DNA of 64,000 nucleotides from Nitrincola sp048264025 (GCF_048264025.1 NZ_JBLXDN010000015.1:1-64000), one strand, 5' to 3'. Shown: positions 53,229 to 62,553, counted from the first letter of the stretch. Made by a program: numbers and translations. The notes: generated by a model not told the origin, from the sequence alone.

Positions 53229-54806
53229 ATGCAATTCGACGGCAGACACCTGATTAACGGACAATTTCAAGCCGAGGGTAACGAGACCTTCCAGGTTGCA
53301 AATGCAGCGACCACCGAAACACTGAGCGGAGAATTCGTCATGGCGCTGGAAAGCGACGTGAACAAAGCCTGCGAACTGGCATCCAAGGCTTTCCCGATCT
53401 ACTCGGAGCTGAGCCTCGAAGACCGCGCACTCTTCCTCGAGACCGCCGCTTCTGAAATAGATGGCATCGTCGATGATCTGGTAGTCCGCATAGGTGAAGA
53501 GACCGGCCTGCCAGAAGCTCGCGTCCGCGGCGAAACAGGCCGCACCACCGGTCAGCTTCGCCTGTTCGCCAAAGTATTGCGCCGCGGCGACTATCTTCAG
53601 GCGCGCATCGATACCGCCATGCCGGAGCGTCAACCGCTACCGCGCCCGGATATCCGCCAATACAATCAGGCCCTGGGCCCGGTTGCCGTGTTTGGTGCCA
53701 GTAACTTCCCGATGGCGTTTTCAGTAGCCGGTGGCGATACCGCATCAGCACTTGCTGCAGGCTGCCCTGTCGTGACCCGCGCTCACTCCGGCCACCCGGG
53801 TACCGCAGAATTGGTCGGCAAAGCGATGGTACGCGCCGTTGAAAAATGCGGGCTGCCAGCCGGAGTTTTCTCCCTGATTCAAGGCAAAGGCCACCATATC
53901 GGCGGCGCGCTGGTTAAACATCCTGCCATCAAAGCAGTAGGCTTTACCGGCTCTCTCGGTGGTGGTCGTGCGCTCTGCGACGCTGCGGCCAGCCGCCCTG
54001 AGCCGATCCCTGTTTTCGCTGAAATGGGCAGCATCAACCCGGTATATCTGCTACCACACGCACTGGAAGTCAACGCAGAGAAGCTGGCAGAAGGTTTCGT
54101 TACCTCTCTAACCATGGGCACTGGGCAGTTCTGTACCAATCCAGGATTAGTTATTGCCGCAAAAAGTGAAGGTTTAAACCGCTTCAAGGCGAAAGTTGCA
54201 GAGTTGATCATCAACGCCCCCGCAGGCGTTATGCTCAACGCCGGTACACTGAGCGGCTTTAACAAACAGCAAGATAAATACCGCAACGAAGCGGCACTGA
54301 TCGGTGAAGGCCCCAGCGCTGAAAATCGAGCCCGCGCCAGCCTCTTCGGAGCCGACCTTGCCGACTGGGAGGGTAATGAAACCCTTCACGAGGAAGCCTT
54401 CGGCCCCTGTTCACTTCTGGTAGAAACCGCAAATGAGGCACAGTTTGTTGAAGCTACGCAAAAACTCGAGGGACAGCTGACCGCTACTATCTGGGGCGCT
54501 GACTCCGAGCTCGAATCTTACCAGCAACTGCTGAATGACCTTTCCCACAAAGTAGGGCGCATTCTGGTTAACGGGTGGCCGACTGGCGTGGAAGTGTGTG
54601 ACTCCATGACGCATGGCGGCCCCTACCCTGCCTGCTCCGTCGCGGGTTCCACCTCCGTGGGCACACGTGCCATCGAGCGCTTTGTACGTCCGGTCAGCTT
54701 CCAAGATATGCCTGACGTGTGCCTACCCGAACCGCTGAAAAACGCGAACCCCCTAGGTATTCTCAGGCTGGTTAACGGCACACCGAGTACCGACCCGATC
54801 GCCTGA
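53229..54806 (+). CDS. 2-oxoglutarate semialdehyde (2,5-dioxovalerate) dehydrogenase
   Basis: 525 aa aldehyde dehydrogenase with the catalytic pair E265 (VFAEMGSINP) and C302 (TGQFCTNPG), plus the NAD(P)-binding GFTGSLGGGRAL. The length and the HSGHPGTAELVG and LNAGTLSGF segments fit the KGSADH-III group. It oxidises the semialdehyde to 2-oxoglutarate, ending the Weimberg-type route. AGGAGG lies 7 bp before the ATG. Confidence 0.9.
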   Translation: MQFDGRHLINGQFQAEGNETFQVANAATTETLSGEFVMALESDVNKACELASKAFPIYSELSLEDRALFLETAASEIDGIVDDLVVRIGEETGLPEARVRGETGRTTGQLRLFAKVLRRGDYLQARIDTAMPERQPLPRPDIRQYNQALGPVAVFGASNFPMAFSVAGGDTASALAAGCPVVTRAHSGHPGTAELVGKAMVRAVEKCGLPAGVFSLIQGKGHHIGGALVKHPAIKAVGFTGSLGGGRALCDAAASRPEPIPVFAEMGSINPVYLLPHALEVNAEKLAEGFVTSLTMGTGQFCTNPGLVIAAKSEGLNRFKAKVAELIINAPAGVMLNAGTLSGFNKQQDKYRNEAALIGEGPSAENRARASLFGADLADWEGNETLHEEAFGPCSLLVETANEAQFVEATQKLEGQLTATIWGADSELESYQQLLNDLSHKVGRILVNGWPTGVEVCDSMTHGGPYPACSVAGSTSVGTRAIERFVRPVSFQDMPDVCLPEPLKNANPLGILRLVNGTPSTDPIA

Positions 54807-54852
54807 GAGTTCATTGGGCAAAAGCAGTGCCCTACCTAACTTTACGACCCTG

Positions 54853-54875
54853 ACACACCAGTATTGCTGGTGTGT
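54853..54875. other. Stem-loop between dehydrogenase and mhpF copy B
   Basis: ACACACCAG-TATTG-CTGGTGTGT, a perfect 9-bp stem. The nearest T-run (TTTTACCTTTT) is 11 bp away, so it is a weak or non-intrinsic terminator at best. Partial readthrough into the aldolase module is plausible. Confidence 0.45.
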
Positions 54876-54905
54876 AGGCTCCGTTTTACCTTTTGAGGTG
54901 AGCAG

Positions 54906-55817
54906 ATGAGTAAAAAACTGAAAGCGGCCATTATTGGCCCGGGTAACATCGGCACCGACCTGCTGATGAAGATGAAACGTTCCGAATGGATCGAGCCGGT
55001 CTGGATGGTGGGTATCGACCCGACCTCCGAAGGCCTCAAGCGTGCCGAAGAGATGGGCATCAAAACTTGTTCTACCGGCGTGGACGGTCTGCTGCCCCAC
55101 ATCATCGAAGACGATATCCGCGTGGCCTTCGATGCCACCTCTGCTTACGTTCATGCCGAGAACAGCCGCAAGCTGAATGAACTGGGCGTGATCATGATCG
55201 ACCTGACGCCGGCCGCCATCGGTCCCTACTGCGTACCGCCGGTGAACCTGGCCGACCACGCCAAGAACCTGGAGATGAACGTCAACATGGTTACCTGCGG
55301 TGGCCAGGCGACGATCCCGATGGTTGCCGCTGTCTCCCGCGTACAGCCGGTTGAGTACGGTGAGATCATCGCGACTGTGTCTTCCCGTTCCGTCGGTCCG
55401 GGCACACGCCAGAACATCGACGAGTTCACCCGTACCACCGCTGGTGCCGTGGAGAAAGTGGGCGGTGCCAAGCAGGGCAAGGCGATCATCATCATCAACC
55501 CGGCTGAGCCGCCGTTGATCATGCGTGACACCATCCACTGCCTGACCGAGGGCGAGCCGGACCAGGCCGCCATCACCGAATCCGTGCATGCCATGGTGAA
55601 GGACGTGCAGAAGTACGTGCCGGGCTACCGCCTGGTGAACGGCCCCGTGTTCGATGGCAACCGTGTCTCCTGCTTCATGGAAGTGGAAGGTCTGGGCGAC
55701 TTCCTGCCCAAGTATGCCGGCAACCTGGACATCATGACCGCGGCCGGTCTGCGCACTGCCGAGATGTTCGCTGAAGAAGCGGCCAACGGCACCATCACCC
55801 TGCCTGAGCGTGGCTAA
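54906..55817 (+). CDS. Acylating aldehyde dehydrogenase, DmpF/MhpF type (copy B)
   Basis: 303 aa. NAD-binding GPGNIGTDLLMKMKR, catalytic C131 in NMVTCGGQAT, and NPAEPPLIMRDTIH. Normally it converts acetaldehyde to acetyl-CoA together with a partner aldolase, which follows at once. No hydratase or ring-cleavage gene is adjacent; the upstream genes are the pentonate operon. The natural aldehyde here could therefore be glycolaldehyde or another short aldehyde (inference). The protein is clearly diverged from copy A at 33.2 kb. Confidence 0.9.
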   Translation: MSKKLKAAIIGPGNIGTDLLMKMKRSEWIEPVWMVGIDPTSEGLKRAEEMGIKTCSTGVDGLLPHIIEDDIRVAFDATSAYVHAENSRKLNELGVIMIDLTPAAIGPYCVPPVNLADHAKNLEMNVNMVTCGGQATIPMVAAVSRVQPVEYGEIIATVSSRSVGPGTRQNIDEFTRTTAGAVEKVGGAKQGKAIIIINPAEPPLIMRDTIHCLTEGEPDQAAITESVHAMVKDVQKYVPGYRLVNGPVFDGNRVSCFMEVEGLGDFLPKYAGNLDIMTAAGLRTAEMFAEEAANGTITLPERG

Positions 55818-55831
55818 CGGAGGAAATGACA

Positions 55832-56860
55832 ATGAATCTGAACGGTAAAAAAGTCACGCTGCACGACATGTCTCTGCGTGACGGTATGCACGCCAAGCGT
55901 CACCAGATCAGCCTGGACGAGATGGTCAACATCGCGACTGGTCTTGATGAAGCCGGCATGCCGCTGATCGAAGTCACCCACGGTGACGGCCTGGGTGGTG
56001 CTTCCGTGAACTACGGTTTCCCGGCCCACAGCGACGAGGAATACCTCAACGCGGTCGTGCCGAAAATGAAAAATGCCAAGGTGTCAGCACTGCTGCTGCC
56101 GGGCATTGGCACCGTCGATCACCTGAAAATGGCCAAGGACTGTGGCGTATCCACTATTCGTGTAGCCACTCACTGCACCGAGGCGGACGTATCCGAGCAG
56201 CACATCGGCATGGCGGCCAAGATGGAAATGGACACCGTCGGCTTCCTGATGATGGCCCACATGGTCAGCCCGGAGAAGATCCTGGAGCAGGCCAAACTGA
56301 TGGTCAGCTACGGCGCCAACTGCATCTACGCCACTGACTCTGCTGGCTACATGCTGCCGGATGAAGTCAGCGCCAAGATCGGTCTGCTGCGCGCCGAACT
56401 GCCGGCCAGCGTCGAGATCGGTTTCCACGGTCACCACAACATGGGCATGGCGATCGCCAACTCACTGGCCGCGATTGAAGCCGGTGCTGCCCGCGTCGAT
56501 GGTTCCGTTGCTGGCCTGGGTGCTGGTGCCGGTAACACGCCACTGGAAGTGTTCTGTGCCGTACTGGACCGCATGGGCGTCGAGACCGGTATCGATCTGT
56601 ACAAGATCATGGATGTAGCCGAAGACCGCGTCTTCCCGATCATGGATCAGCCGATCCGTGTCGACCGCGATGCGCTGACTCTGGGGTATGCGGGTGTTTA
56701 CTCTTCCTTCCTGCTGTTTGCCCAGCGTGCGGAGAAGAAGTATGGCATCCAGGCCCGTGACATTCTGGTAGAGCTTGGCCGCCGCGGTACCGTGGGTGGT
56801 CAGGAAGACATGATTGAAGACTTGTCACTGACCATGGCGAAGGATAGAAGTCTCATCTAG
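55832..56860 (+). CDS. 4-hydroxy-2-oxovalerate aldolase type enzyme (copy B)
   Basis: 342 aa from the ATG at 55832; GGAGGA at 55819 is 7 bp upstream of it but only 1 bp from the in-frame ATG at 55826. R16-D17 and H20 in MSLRDGMHAKRHQ, metal-binding GFHGHHNMGM, and a full C-terminal domain. It cleaves 4-hydroxy-2-oxo acids to pyruvate plus an aldehyde. It forms a complex with copy B dehydrogenase (14-bp gap). Located right after a pentonate operon, its substrate could be 2-keto-3-deoxypentonate, a 5-hydroxylated analogue of the usual one. Confidence 0.9.
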   Translation: MNLNGKKVTLHDMSLRDGMHAKRHQISLDEMVNIATGLDEAGMPLIEVTHGDGLGGASVNYGFPAHSDEEYLNAVVPKMKNAKVSALLLPGIGTVDHLKMAKDCGVSTIRVATHCTEADVSEQHIGMAAKMEMDTVGFLMMAHMVSPEKILEQAKLMVSYGANCIYATDSAGYMLPDEVSAKIGLLRAELPASVEIGFHGHHNMGMAIANSLAAIEAGAARVDGSVAGLGAGAGNTPLEVFCAVLDRMGVETGIDLYKIMDVAEDRVFPIMDQPIRVDRDALTLGYAGVYSSFLLFAQRAEKKYGIQARDILVELGRRGTVGGQEDMIEDLSLTMAKDRSLI

Positions 56861-57188
56861 ACCTTAATACAAAATGAAAAATCACCGAAAAGCGTCTAAA
56901 TCCAACCAAGTGACGATTGAAATGACTGTTTGGGGTAAATATTGCGGGTAACGAAGTACCTGATCCCGAACCTGAAAAGAATCTTCGGTAACATTTTCTT
57001 CCAGTAAGGTGGCCTTTCCTTAGTGGCCGCCTTACTGGAAAGAAGGCCAGCGCTCAATTGAAACCCGTTATCGTCAGCTTCTGGAATACATACTTGATAG
57101 CGCGATAGGAAACTTTAAACACGGGCGCGTGAATGAAGGCAGCAGTAATAACAAGATTGGAATCATCCCCAAGCGGACGCCGCAAATA
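56861..57188. other. Intergenic stretch with a long hairpin
   Basis: No gene seen. Bases 56998-57014 and 57025-57042 (CTTCCAGTAAGGTGGCC / GGCCGCCTTACTGGAAAG) form a near-perfect 17-bp stem with a 10-base loop, 137 bp after the aldolase stop. No T-run follows on either strand, so it may be a Rho-assisted end or a repeat-element hairpin. Confidence 0.5.
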
Positions 57189-57413
57189 ATGCCAACAATT
57201 AGTGAGCTCTTCGGCATCCTGATTCGGATGTACTATGACGCTCACAACCAGCCTCATTTCCATGCGATCTATGGCGAGCACGAAGAGTTGATCTCTATCG
57301 AAACGCTGGAAGTGCTTGAAGGCACCCCGCCCAAACGAGCCAAAGCTATGGTTATCGAATGGTCCGTTGAGCACCGCAGTGATCTGGCCAGGGACTGGGA
57401 GTTGGCGGAATAG
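57189..57413 (+). CDS. DUF4160 protein
   Basis: 74 aa from the ATG at 57189 (MPTISELFGILIRMYYDAHN), where the family normally starts. The core QPHFHAIYGEHEELISIETL is complete, then PPKRAKAMVIEWSVEHR. DUF4160 usually pairs with a downstream DUF2442 in a TA-like locus of unproven function. Here the partner is reduced to its start: an ATG at 57454 (ATGAAGACTACTCGG) that runs straight into the end of the Fic gene. A mirror-image decay exists at 17.3-17.8 kb. Confidence 0.85.
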   Translation: MPTISELFGILIRMYYDAHNQPHFHAIYGEHEELISIETLEVLEGTPPKRAKAMVIEWSVEHRSDLARDWELAE

Positions 57414-57460
57414 CACCAACCACTCAAAAAGATTGAACCGCAGGAGTAGCGACATGAAGA

Positions 57461-59029
57461 CTACTCGGGCTGATCAGCAGCAACTTCATTGCCGTCCTCT
57501 CCTCGGAACAACTCTCGATACGCTTCTTCCATTGCATCAAAGAGATCTTCCGGTACTTTATACTGATATTGAGCACGCCGCTTTTTTGAAACCCTACCTT
57601 TCTGATCAAGGCATAGCATGACCAAAGCGGACAGGGTCTTATCTGCGACATCGAACTCCCGATCAATGCGACGTTTAAGTTGGTCATAGCGTGTGAGGTA
57701 CGAAACCTCTTTCTTCATATACTGCTCAACAGCCTCTTCGCTGGCACTGAACATCAGCTCAGCACAGGCGGTACCGTCCCAGTAGCGATAAATAGCGTCA
57801 TGACCTGTGAAAGTACAGTGAACTTCATCAGGGCTTATCCACTCCACGTTCCAGAATCGCCGGGTCTTTTCCGAAAATGAAGTCAACGCGTTCAAATAGT
57901 CCAACTCACGATCACGCAGTACAGCCGATACTGGAAGTATCAATCCATTATCCAACACGCCTTGTTGGCACAGAGCGTGGTGAAACATGAAACGCGATAT
58001 ACGGCCATTTCCATCCATAAATGGATGGATAAACACAAACCCAAAGGAGGCGATAGTACTGGTGATGATCGGATCAACAGACCCTGCGGGGGGATGATTC
58101 GCAAAGTTCATCCATTGTTCCATGAGCTCGCGGCACAAATCCGGCGGTGGCGGTATATAGGTTACGCCAGCGGCCCCATAGCCATTGCTCATATGGTTTT
58201 GCTCCAATCGGAAGGAGCTTGCCCAATCAAACTTATTGGAGATAACCTGGTTTTGCAGGTCGATCAGGAAATCTTCATCAATCAAACGCTTCTCATGCGC
58301 TTTTTTCAGAAGGTTCACAAACCTATGGGCCTTGGAATCATCAGGGATCTCCTTCTCTATTTCGAACGAGCTCTTTGTTTCACTCAAATACGCCCAAGCC
58401 AGTGCTCGATGCAGCATCTGAGGGTCGAGCTGCTCGGTGAAGTCCTGTACCCGATCCAACACTTGCATTGAGATACCAGCCTGTATCATGTCTGTTTTTC
58501 GAACCGTGACACAATAATCTATAGTCCCCAAACCGTTGAATAACACCTTCCAACGGCGATTACGCTCCCCCTCACAAGTGATGTACTGCGTTGGGTCAAA
58601 CAGTGGCTGATACTTACCTGGTATATCCTCGGCGTCACGGGCCAGAACAGATTGTGTGAAGTGCTCCCACAGGTAGCACGCCACACGAATATACTTTCCG
58701 TTAGGCGATGCCGAAAAAGCTGACAACATATCCTCTGCGGAAACCTGCGGAAGGCCTTGGGCAAGAATCTGGAGGTTCACCCCTTCATGTTTAAGCGCAA
58801 ACAGAATGTGGCCCAATATCGAGTCGGCAGGCGATGGCATGAATATCCCGGGTATGGCGATAACACCACCGATGATCTCTTTTTTCTTCACGGATGCTAC
58901 CTGGCACTCCACCTCAAGCTCCACGGCCTGAATAGCCTCAAGATTGGCCAAGTACGCATAACCTATCAATCCATTCGCCAAAGCAGTCTTAACCCCCGTC
59001 CGGTCCAAACATGCAGAAAATCTTTCCAA
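57461..59029 (-). CDS. Large Fic-family protein
   Basis: About 522 aa; the N-terminus is uncertain because the longest frame starts at TTG (59029). The Fic motif is HPFMDGNGRISR (about residue 340). A long N-terminal domain carries a candidate inhibitory helix in SETKSSFEIEKE, where S...E is followed by Lys instead of the usual Gly/Asn. The C-terminal part has winged-helix character (LTRYDQLKRRIDREFDVADK). Fic enzymes transfer AMP or similar groups onto proteins. The gene is convergent with the DUF4160 locus, whose DUF2442 it appears to have replaced. A terminator for transcription arriving from the right lies just before it. Confidence 0.85.
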   Translation of the reverse strand: MERFSACLDRTGVKTALANGLIGYAYLANLEAIQAVELEVECQVASVKKKEIIGGVIAIPGIFMPSPADSILGHILFALKHEGVNLQILAQGLPQVSAEDMLSAFSASPNGKYIRVACYLWEHFTQSVLARDAEDIPGKYQPLFDPTQYITCEGERNRRWKVLFNGLGTIDYCVTVRKTDMIQAGISMQVLDRVQDFTEQLDPQMLHRALAWAYLSETKSSFEIEKEIPDDSKAHRFVNLLKKAHEKRLIDEDFLIDLQNQVISNKFDWASSFRLEQNHMSNGYGAAGVTYIPPPPDLCRELMEQWMNFANHPPAGSVDPIITSTIASFGFVFIHPFMDGNGRISRFMFHHALCQQGVLDNGLILPVSAVLRDRELDYLNALTSFSEKTRRFWNVEWISPDEVHCTFTGHDAIYRYWDGTACAELMFSASEEAVEQYMKKEVSYLTRYDQLKRRIDREFDVADKTLSALVMLCLDQKGRVSKKRRAQYQYKVPEDLFDAMEEAYRELFRGEDGNEVAADQPE

Positions 59030-59043
59030 ACATCATTTTTTAT

Positions 59044-59085
59044 AAAAAAAGCCCCCCGGGAGGAAGAAAATCTCTCCGAGAGGCT
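59044..59085 (-). terminator. Intrinsic terminator upstream of fic
   Basis: On the minus strand GCCTCTCGGAG...CTCCCGGGGGGC forms a stem followed by CTTTTTTTAT. It would end minus-strand transcripts arriving from the IS region, insulating the Fic gene. Confidence 0.6.
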
Positions 59086-59131
59086 ATTGCTTATCACTAC
59101 TAGCACGTGAATTCAACATCAAGTGCGACAT

Positions 59132-59366
59132 GACCTTAGCAGGACCCCGGCGCCAGCGCACTTATAGGACAGGAACTGTTTCAGCAGCGCCCAGCCAGCG
59201 TCGTACACCGACTTGGCGCTATTCGTGCGGGTGAATGAACGAGACGTTACATCACCGACGATGATCACGCCGCAGCGATTCACCAGTTAGCGACTGAATT
59301 TGTACAAGGCGTCTTTGCGCCGGTTGGCGATTGTGGCGTCGATCGCCCTCACACCAGTAAATCCAT
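59132..59366 (-). pseudogene. IS605-type TnpB relic
   Basis: The minus strand encodes AIDATIANRRKDALYKFSR, a stop, LVNRCGVIIVGDVTSRSF and TNSAKSVYDAGWALLKQFLS YKCAGAGV. This is the middle of a TnpB of the group with AKS..DAGW....ML.YK...AG (RuvC-II region). It contains a stop, and both ends of the gene are missing. It is a different TnpB lineage from the one at 6-7.4 kb. Confidence 0.7.
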
Positions 59367-59900
59367 TGGTAACAAGCACGGCTAGCTAGCACACCTGTAC
59401 AACCGCCTAGCGGTATTACGATCAGGTGAACACCAATAGCGGCGTGTTTCATATTGTGAAGGACGGTGCCCATCGCACGTGAGTGGTTCATGAGCGCACC
59501 GATAACCAACTGCTGCACTGAACACTGTTGTAAGTATTGGCAAACTTGCCTCAATGACCGTGGTTGGTTGAGACGTTTAGGGGCTTAGGCCCCTTTTTTA
59601 GGGTAGGAGCACAACACATTAGCATCCGTCCTGCTGGGATGCATCGTATACGGCACTCATTTGCTCTCTAATCCATTTTAGTCCGCTGTGGTGAGCATTG
59701 ACTCGCTATACACAAAAATTCGATTTAAGGGGGGGTAGCGCCTGTACCAATTGCTAGGCCTGCACGAACATCGTTCGACAACGCATTTCAATTTATTTGT
59801 AGTCCCTTCCTCCGTTCAACCACTTTTGCGCTGGCGCCAACACAACGAGTCCAAGCCCCTCCACCGACTGAAACCCCGGCGCGGTGGTGAATTGAGCATT
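59367..59900. other. Decayed DNA with one terminator
   Basis: No recognisable gene. A 100-codon frame on the minus strand (about 59252-59554) has no family resemblance beyond its TnpB overlap. A terminator lies at 59580-59599. The stretch ends at the IS21 left repeats. Confidence 0.35.
59580..59599 (+). terminator. Intrinsic terminator
   Basis: GGGGC-TTAG-GCCCC followed by TTTTTT on the plus strand. No active plus-strand gene is evident immediately upstream; it is probably left from a lost gene. Confidence 0.65.
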
Positions 59901-60018
59901 TGCCACAACGCAGGTGCGTAAACCGCTGAAGGTTGCCACCCATTCCACGTGAAGCCAGCCACCCGGACCGGAGCAAGGCTGCCACCCATCGGGGCGTAGC
60001 GACGCGGGGTTTCTCTTC

Positions 60019-60774
60019 TTACTCCGAAGTCTCAGTGCCCGTCAACTTTGCCTGCCGTTTTCGCATGGACTCCCCCCGCAGATTGACCTTGTAGGCGTTG
60101 TGTACGAGTCGGTCCAGGATGGCATCCGCAAGAGTGGCGTCACCGATCACGCCATGCCATTCCTCGATGGGTAATTGGCTGGTCGCGATAGTGGAGCGCC
60201 GGCCGTGCCGGTCTTCCAACACCTCCAACAAGTCTCGCCGGTTTTCGGCGCTCAGCTTCATCAGCCCCCAGTAGTCCAGGGTCAGTACGTCGACCTTGGC
60301 CAGACTGGTCAGGTGCTTTGAGTATTGACCATCACCCTTGGCGATGATTAGCTCCCGTAGCAGTCGCGTCAGGCGGACGTATTGGGCGGTGTAACCTTCC
60401 CGGCAAGCTTTGTGTGCCAGAGCACAGGCCAGCCAGGTTTTCCCGACCCCGGTGGGACCGATGATGAGCACGTTCAAGTGTTCCTTCACCCACTGGCAGC
60501 TGGCCAGGCTCTGGATAAGTCCTTTATCCAGGCCGCGTGAGTTCCGGTAATCAATGTCTTCGAGGATCGCGGCGTGTCGTAGCTTGGCCCGGCGCAGCCG
60601 GCTGGTCATGCGCCGGTTGTCTCTTTCGGTCATTTCCCGGTCGACCAGCAGTCCAAGGCGCTCCTCGAAGCTCAGATCGGTCATGTCTGGGGTGGCCAAC
60701 TGATCCGCCAGGGCGGCGGCCATGCCGGTCAGTTTGAGGGTGTGGAGCTTATCCAGCGTAGGATGCTTCAACAT
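60019..60774 (-). CDS. istB: IstB-like ATPase of IS21 (Walker B altered)
   Basis: 251 aa, the normal length. Walker A is IIGPTGVGKTWLAC (about 105-118). Walker B reads VLTLDYWGL, where family members have LDDWG; the second acidic residue is Tyr, so ATP hydrolysis is doubtful. Sensor-1 region SQLPIEEWH is normal. IstB assembles on target DNA and activates IstA. It lies 11 bp downstream of the end of istA. Confidence 0.88.
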   Translation of the reverse strand: MLKHPTLDKLHTLKLTGMAAALADQLATPDMTDLSFEERLGLLVDREMTERDNRRMTSRLRRAKLRHAAILEDIDYRNSRGLDKGLIQSLASCQWVKEHLNVLIIGPTGVGKTWLACALAHKACREGYTAQYVRLTRLLRELIIAKGDGQYSKHLTSLAKVDVLTLDYWGLMKLSAENRRDLLEVLEDRHGRRSTIATSQLPIEEWHGVIGDATLADAILDRLVHNAYKVNLRGESMRKRQAKLTGTETSE

Positions 60775-60785
60775 GTCAGATTCCT

Positions 60786-62307
60786 TCAGTGGTAGTAGGC
60801 AGGGCCGCGGATGTTGTCGTGCGTATCAGGCAAGGCCAGTTCCTGTTGCTCTTCCAGTGGCTGCTCATCCAGACGGTGTTTGAGGATGGATTCGATGCTC
60901 TTGTATCGGCAACTGCCCAGCATGAGGGCACGTTGGCAGGCACGTTCTAATCGTGCCTCGCCGTAGCTTTGGCTACGGCCGGAGAATGCCCAGACAGGAC
61001 CGATAGGCCTGTTGTGGATGCTTTCGCGTCCCCAACGCGGAGCGGATGAGCTTTTCGGTTGCCGGTCCGATCTTGGCTGCCCATGCGATTAATCGTTCCG
61101 GTGGCCACTCGCCGGCCTGGCGATGGGACTCCGGCATGTGAGCGATGATGGTGCTATGCCGGCCCTTCTGATCCGAACGACGGTGGCTGGCGATTCGGTC
61201 ACCCCGGTAGAAGCATTCGATGGTGTTGTGGGTGATCCGGACCTCCACCTCTTTCTTGATCAGGGTGTAGGGCACCGAGTAGTAATGCCCGTCGATGGCG
61301 ACGTGATAGTCGATGTGTACCCGGGCTTTTTTCCACTCGGCGTAGACATACGGCTCTGCCGGCAACGGTTGTAGAACCGGTTGGTTCAGCTGTTTGAAGC
61401 GATCGAGCCGGCACCCGGGCAGCTTGCGGAAGGGGCGTTTGTTGAGCCGCTCCAGCAGCTCACGGATGGTGGCGTTGAGCTGCCCCAGGGAGAAGTGCTG
61501 ACGGTGACGCAGGGCCGCCAGGATCCAGCGCTCGACGATCAGTACACCACCGTCCACCTTGGCCTTGTCACGGGGCTTGCGAACTCTTGTCGGGACAACG
61601 GCCACGCCATAATGGCCAGCCATATCCTGATAGGTCGGGTTGAGATCCGGCTCGTAGCGATGGGCCTTGCTGACGCCGGAGCGGAGGTTGTCTGGAACCA
61701 CCAGCTCCGGCACTCCACCTAGGAACTCGAAGGTCCGGATGTGGGAGCCGATCCAGTCCGGTAAGGTCAGGCTCCAGATAGCCTCGGCATAGGTGTAATT
61801 GGACGCACCCATCACCGCCACAAAGACTTGCGCCTCATGGATCTCACCGGTGGTGCGGTCAATGACGGGAACGGTCTGTCCGGCATAGTCTACGAACAGC
61901 TTCTCCCCGGCCCGGTGATCCTGGCGCATGACTAGGTCTAGCTTACCCTGCCAGGCCCGGTAATGGTCGCAGAACCAGCTGTATTGGTAGCCATCCGGAT
62001 TGGCTTCCCGGTACTCCTGCCAGAGCAGGAACAGGGTGACGTGCTTGCCTCGGAGCTCATCGTGGATCTGCTGCCAGTCTGGAATGCCTCGGGCCTGTGC
62101 AGGCAAAGCCGGTGGTGGCGGAAACAATCGCTGCTCCAACTGGGCTTCACTCAGACCCTCTGGTAATGGCCAGCCAAGATCTGCTTAGGCGGCACGTCGG
62201 AGATATTCGCTTACGGTGGGTCGACTGATGCCGCAGGCGGCGGCAACCTGACGGTTGCTCAACCCTCGCTCCCACTTGAGGCGAAGGACTTCTTTGATTT
62301 TACGCAT
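60786..62307 (-). pseudogene. istA: IstA transposase with a stop and a frameshift
   Basis: From the ATG at 62307: MRKIKEVLRLKWERGLSNRQ, the HTH CGISRPTVSEYLRRAA, then TAA at about 62187, then ADLGWPLPEGLSEAQLEQR and an open stretch through the catalytic domain (LFVDYAGQTVPV and LVVPDNLRSGV give the two Asp). The expected KVE motif reads KVDGGVLIVERW. Near 60972 the frame shifts from CLGILRP to SQSYGEARLERACQR and ends with IRGPAYYH. The stop, the frameshift and the E-to-D change all argue against activity. Confidence 0.85.
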
Positions 62308-62415
62308 GGATAACCTCTTCGCTGGCATCGGGCCCTCTCCGGATGAAAAGGGTCAGAGTACCGTTAGTTATCCCGCGCCGGACGTTTTGATGGGGATGTC
62401 AGGCAGCCTGTCGTG

Positions 62416-62553
62416 GTGGCAGCTTTGCCGTGGAATCAGTGGCAGCTTTGCCGTGGAATCAGTGGCAGCTTTGCCGTGGAATCAGTGGCAGCTTTCGCGT
62501 GGAATGGGTGGCAGGCTTCGTCTGGAATCAGTGGCAACCTTGGTCTGGAATAC
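62416..62553. repeat. Six tandem 23-bp IS21 terminal repeats
   Basis: The unit is GTGGCAGCTTTGCCGTGGAA + TCA, starting at 62416, 62439, 62462, 62485, 62508 and 62531. The first three are identical and the last three diverge progressively. They are IstA-binding sites in the family model. Six identical-length copies in a row are more than usual in my experience. Confidence 0.85.

Larger units (their letters stand above)
59901..62553 (-). mobile_element. IS21-family element, decayed
   Basis: istA and istB lie on the minus strand between two arrays of binding-site repeats. Left array: TGCCACC-type motifs at 59934, 59957 and 59980 (23-bp spacing) plus a weaker one at 59901. Right array: six 23-bp units at 62416-62553. 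This is the typical IS21 layout. The transposase has a stop and a frameshift and the helper ATPase has an altered Walker B, so the copy looks inactive. Confidence 0.85.

Noticed and set aside
54753..55832. 359-codon minus-strand frame opposite mhpF copy B
   Set aside because: Shadow frame; the His/Gly/Asp-rich translation is typical of antisense to this gene family.
56998..57042. Long hairpin after aldolase copy B as an intrinsic terminator
   Set aside because: The stem is strong but neither strand has a following T-run.
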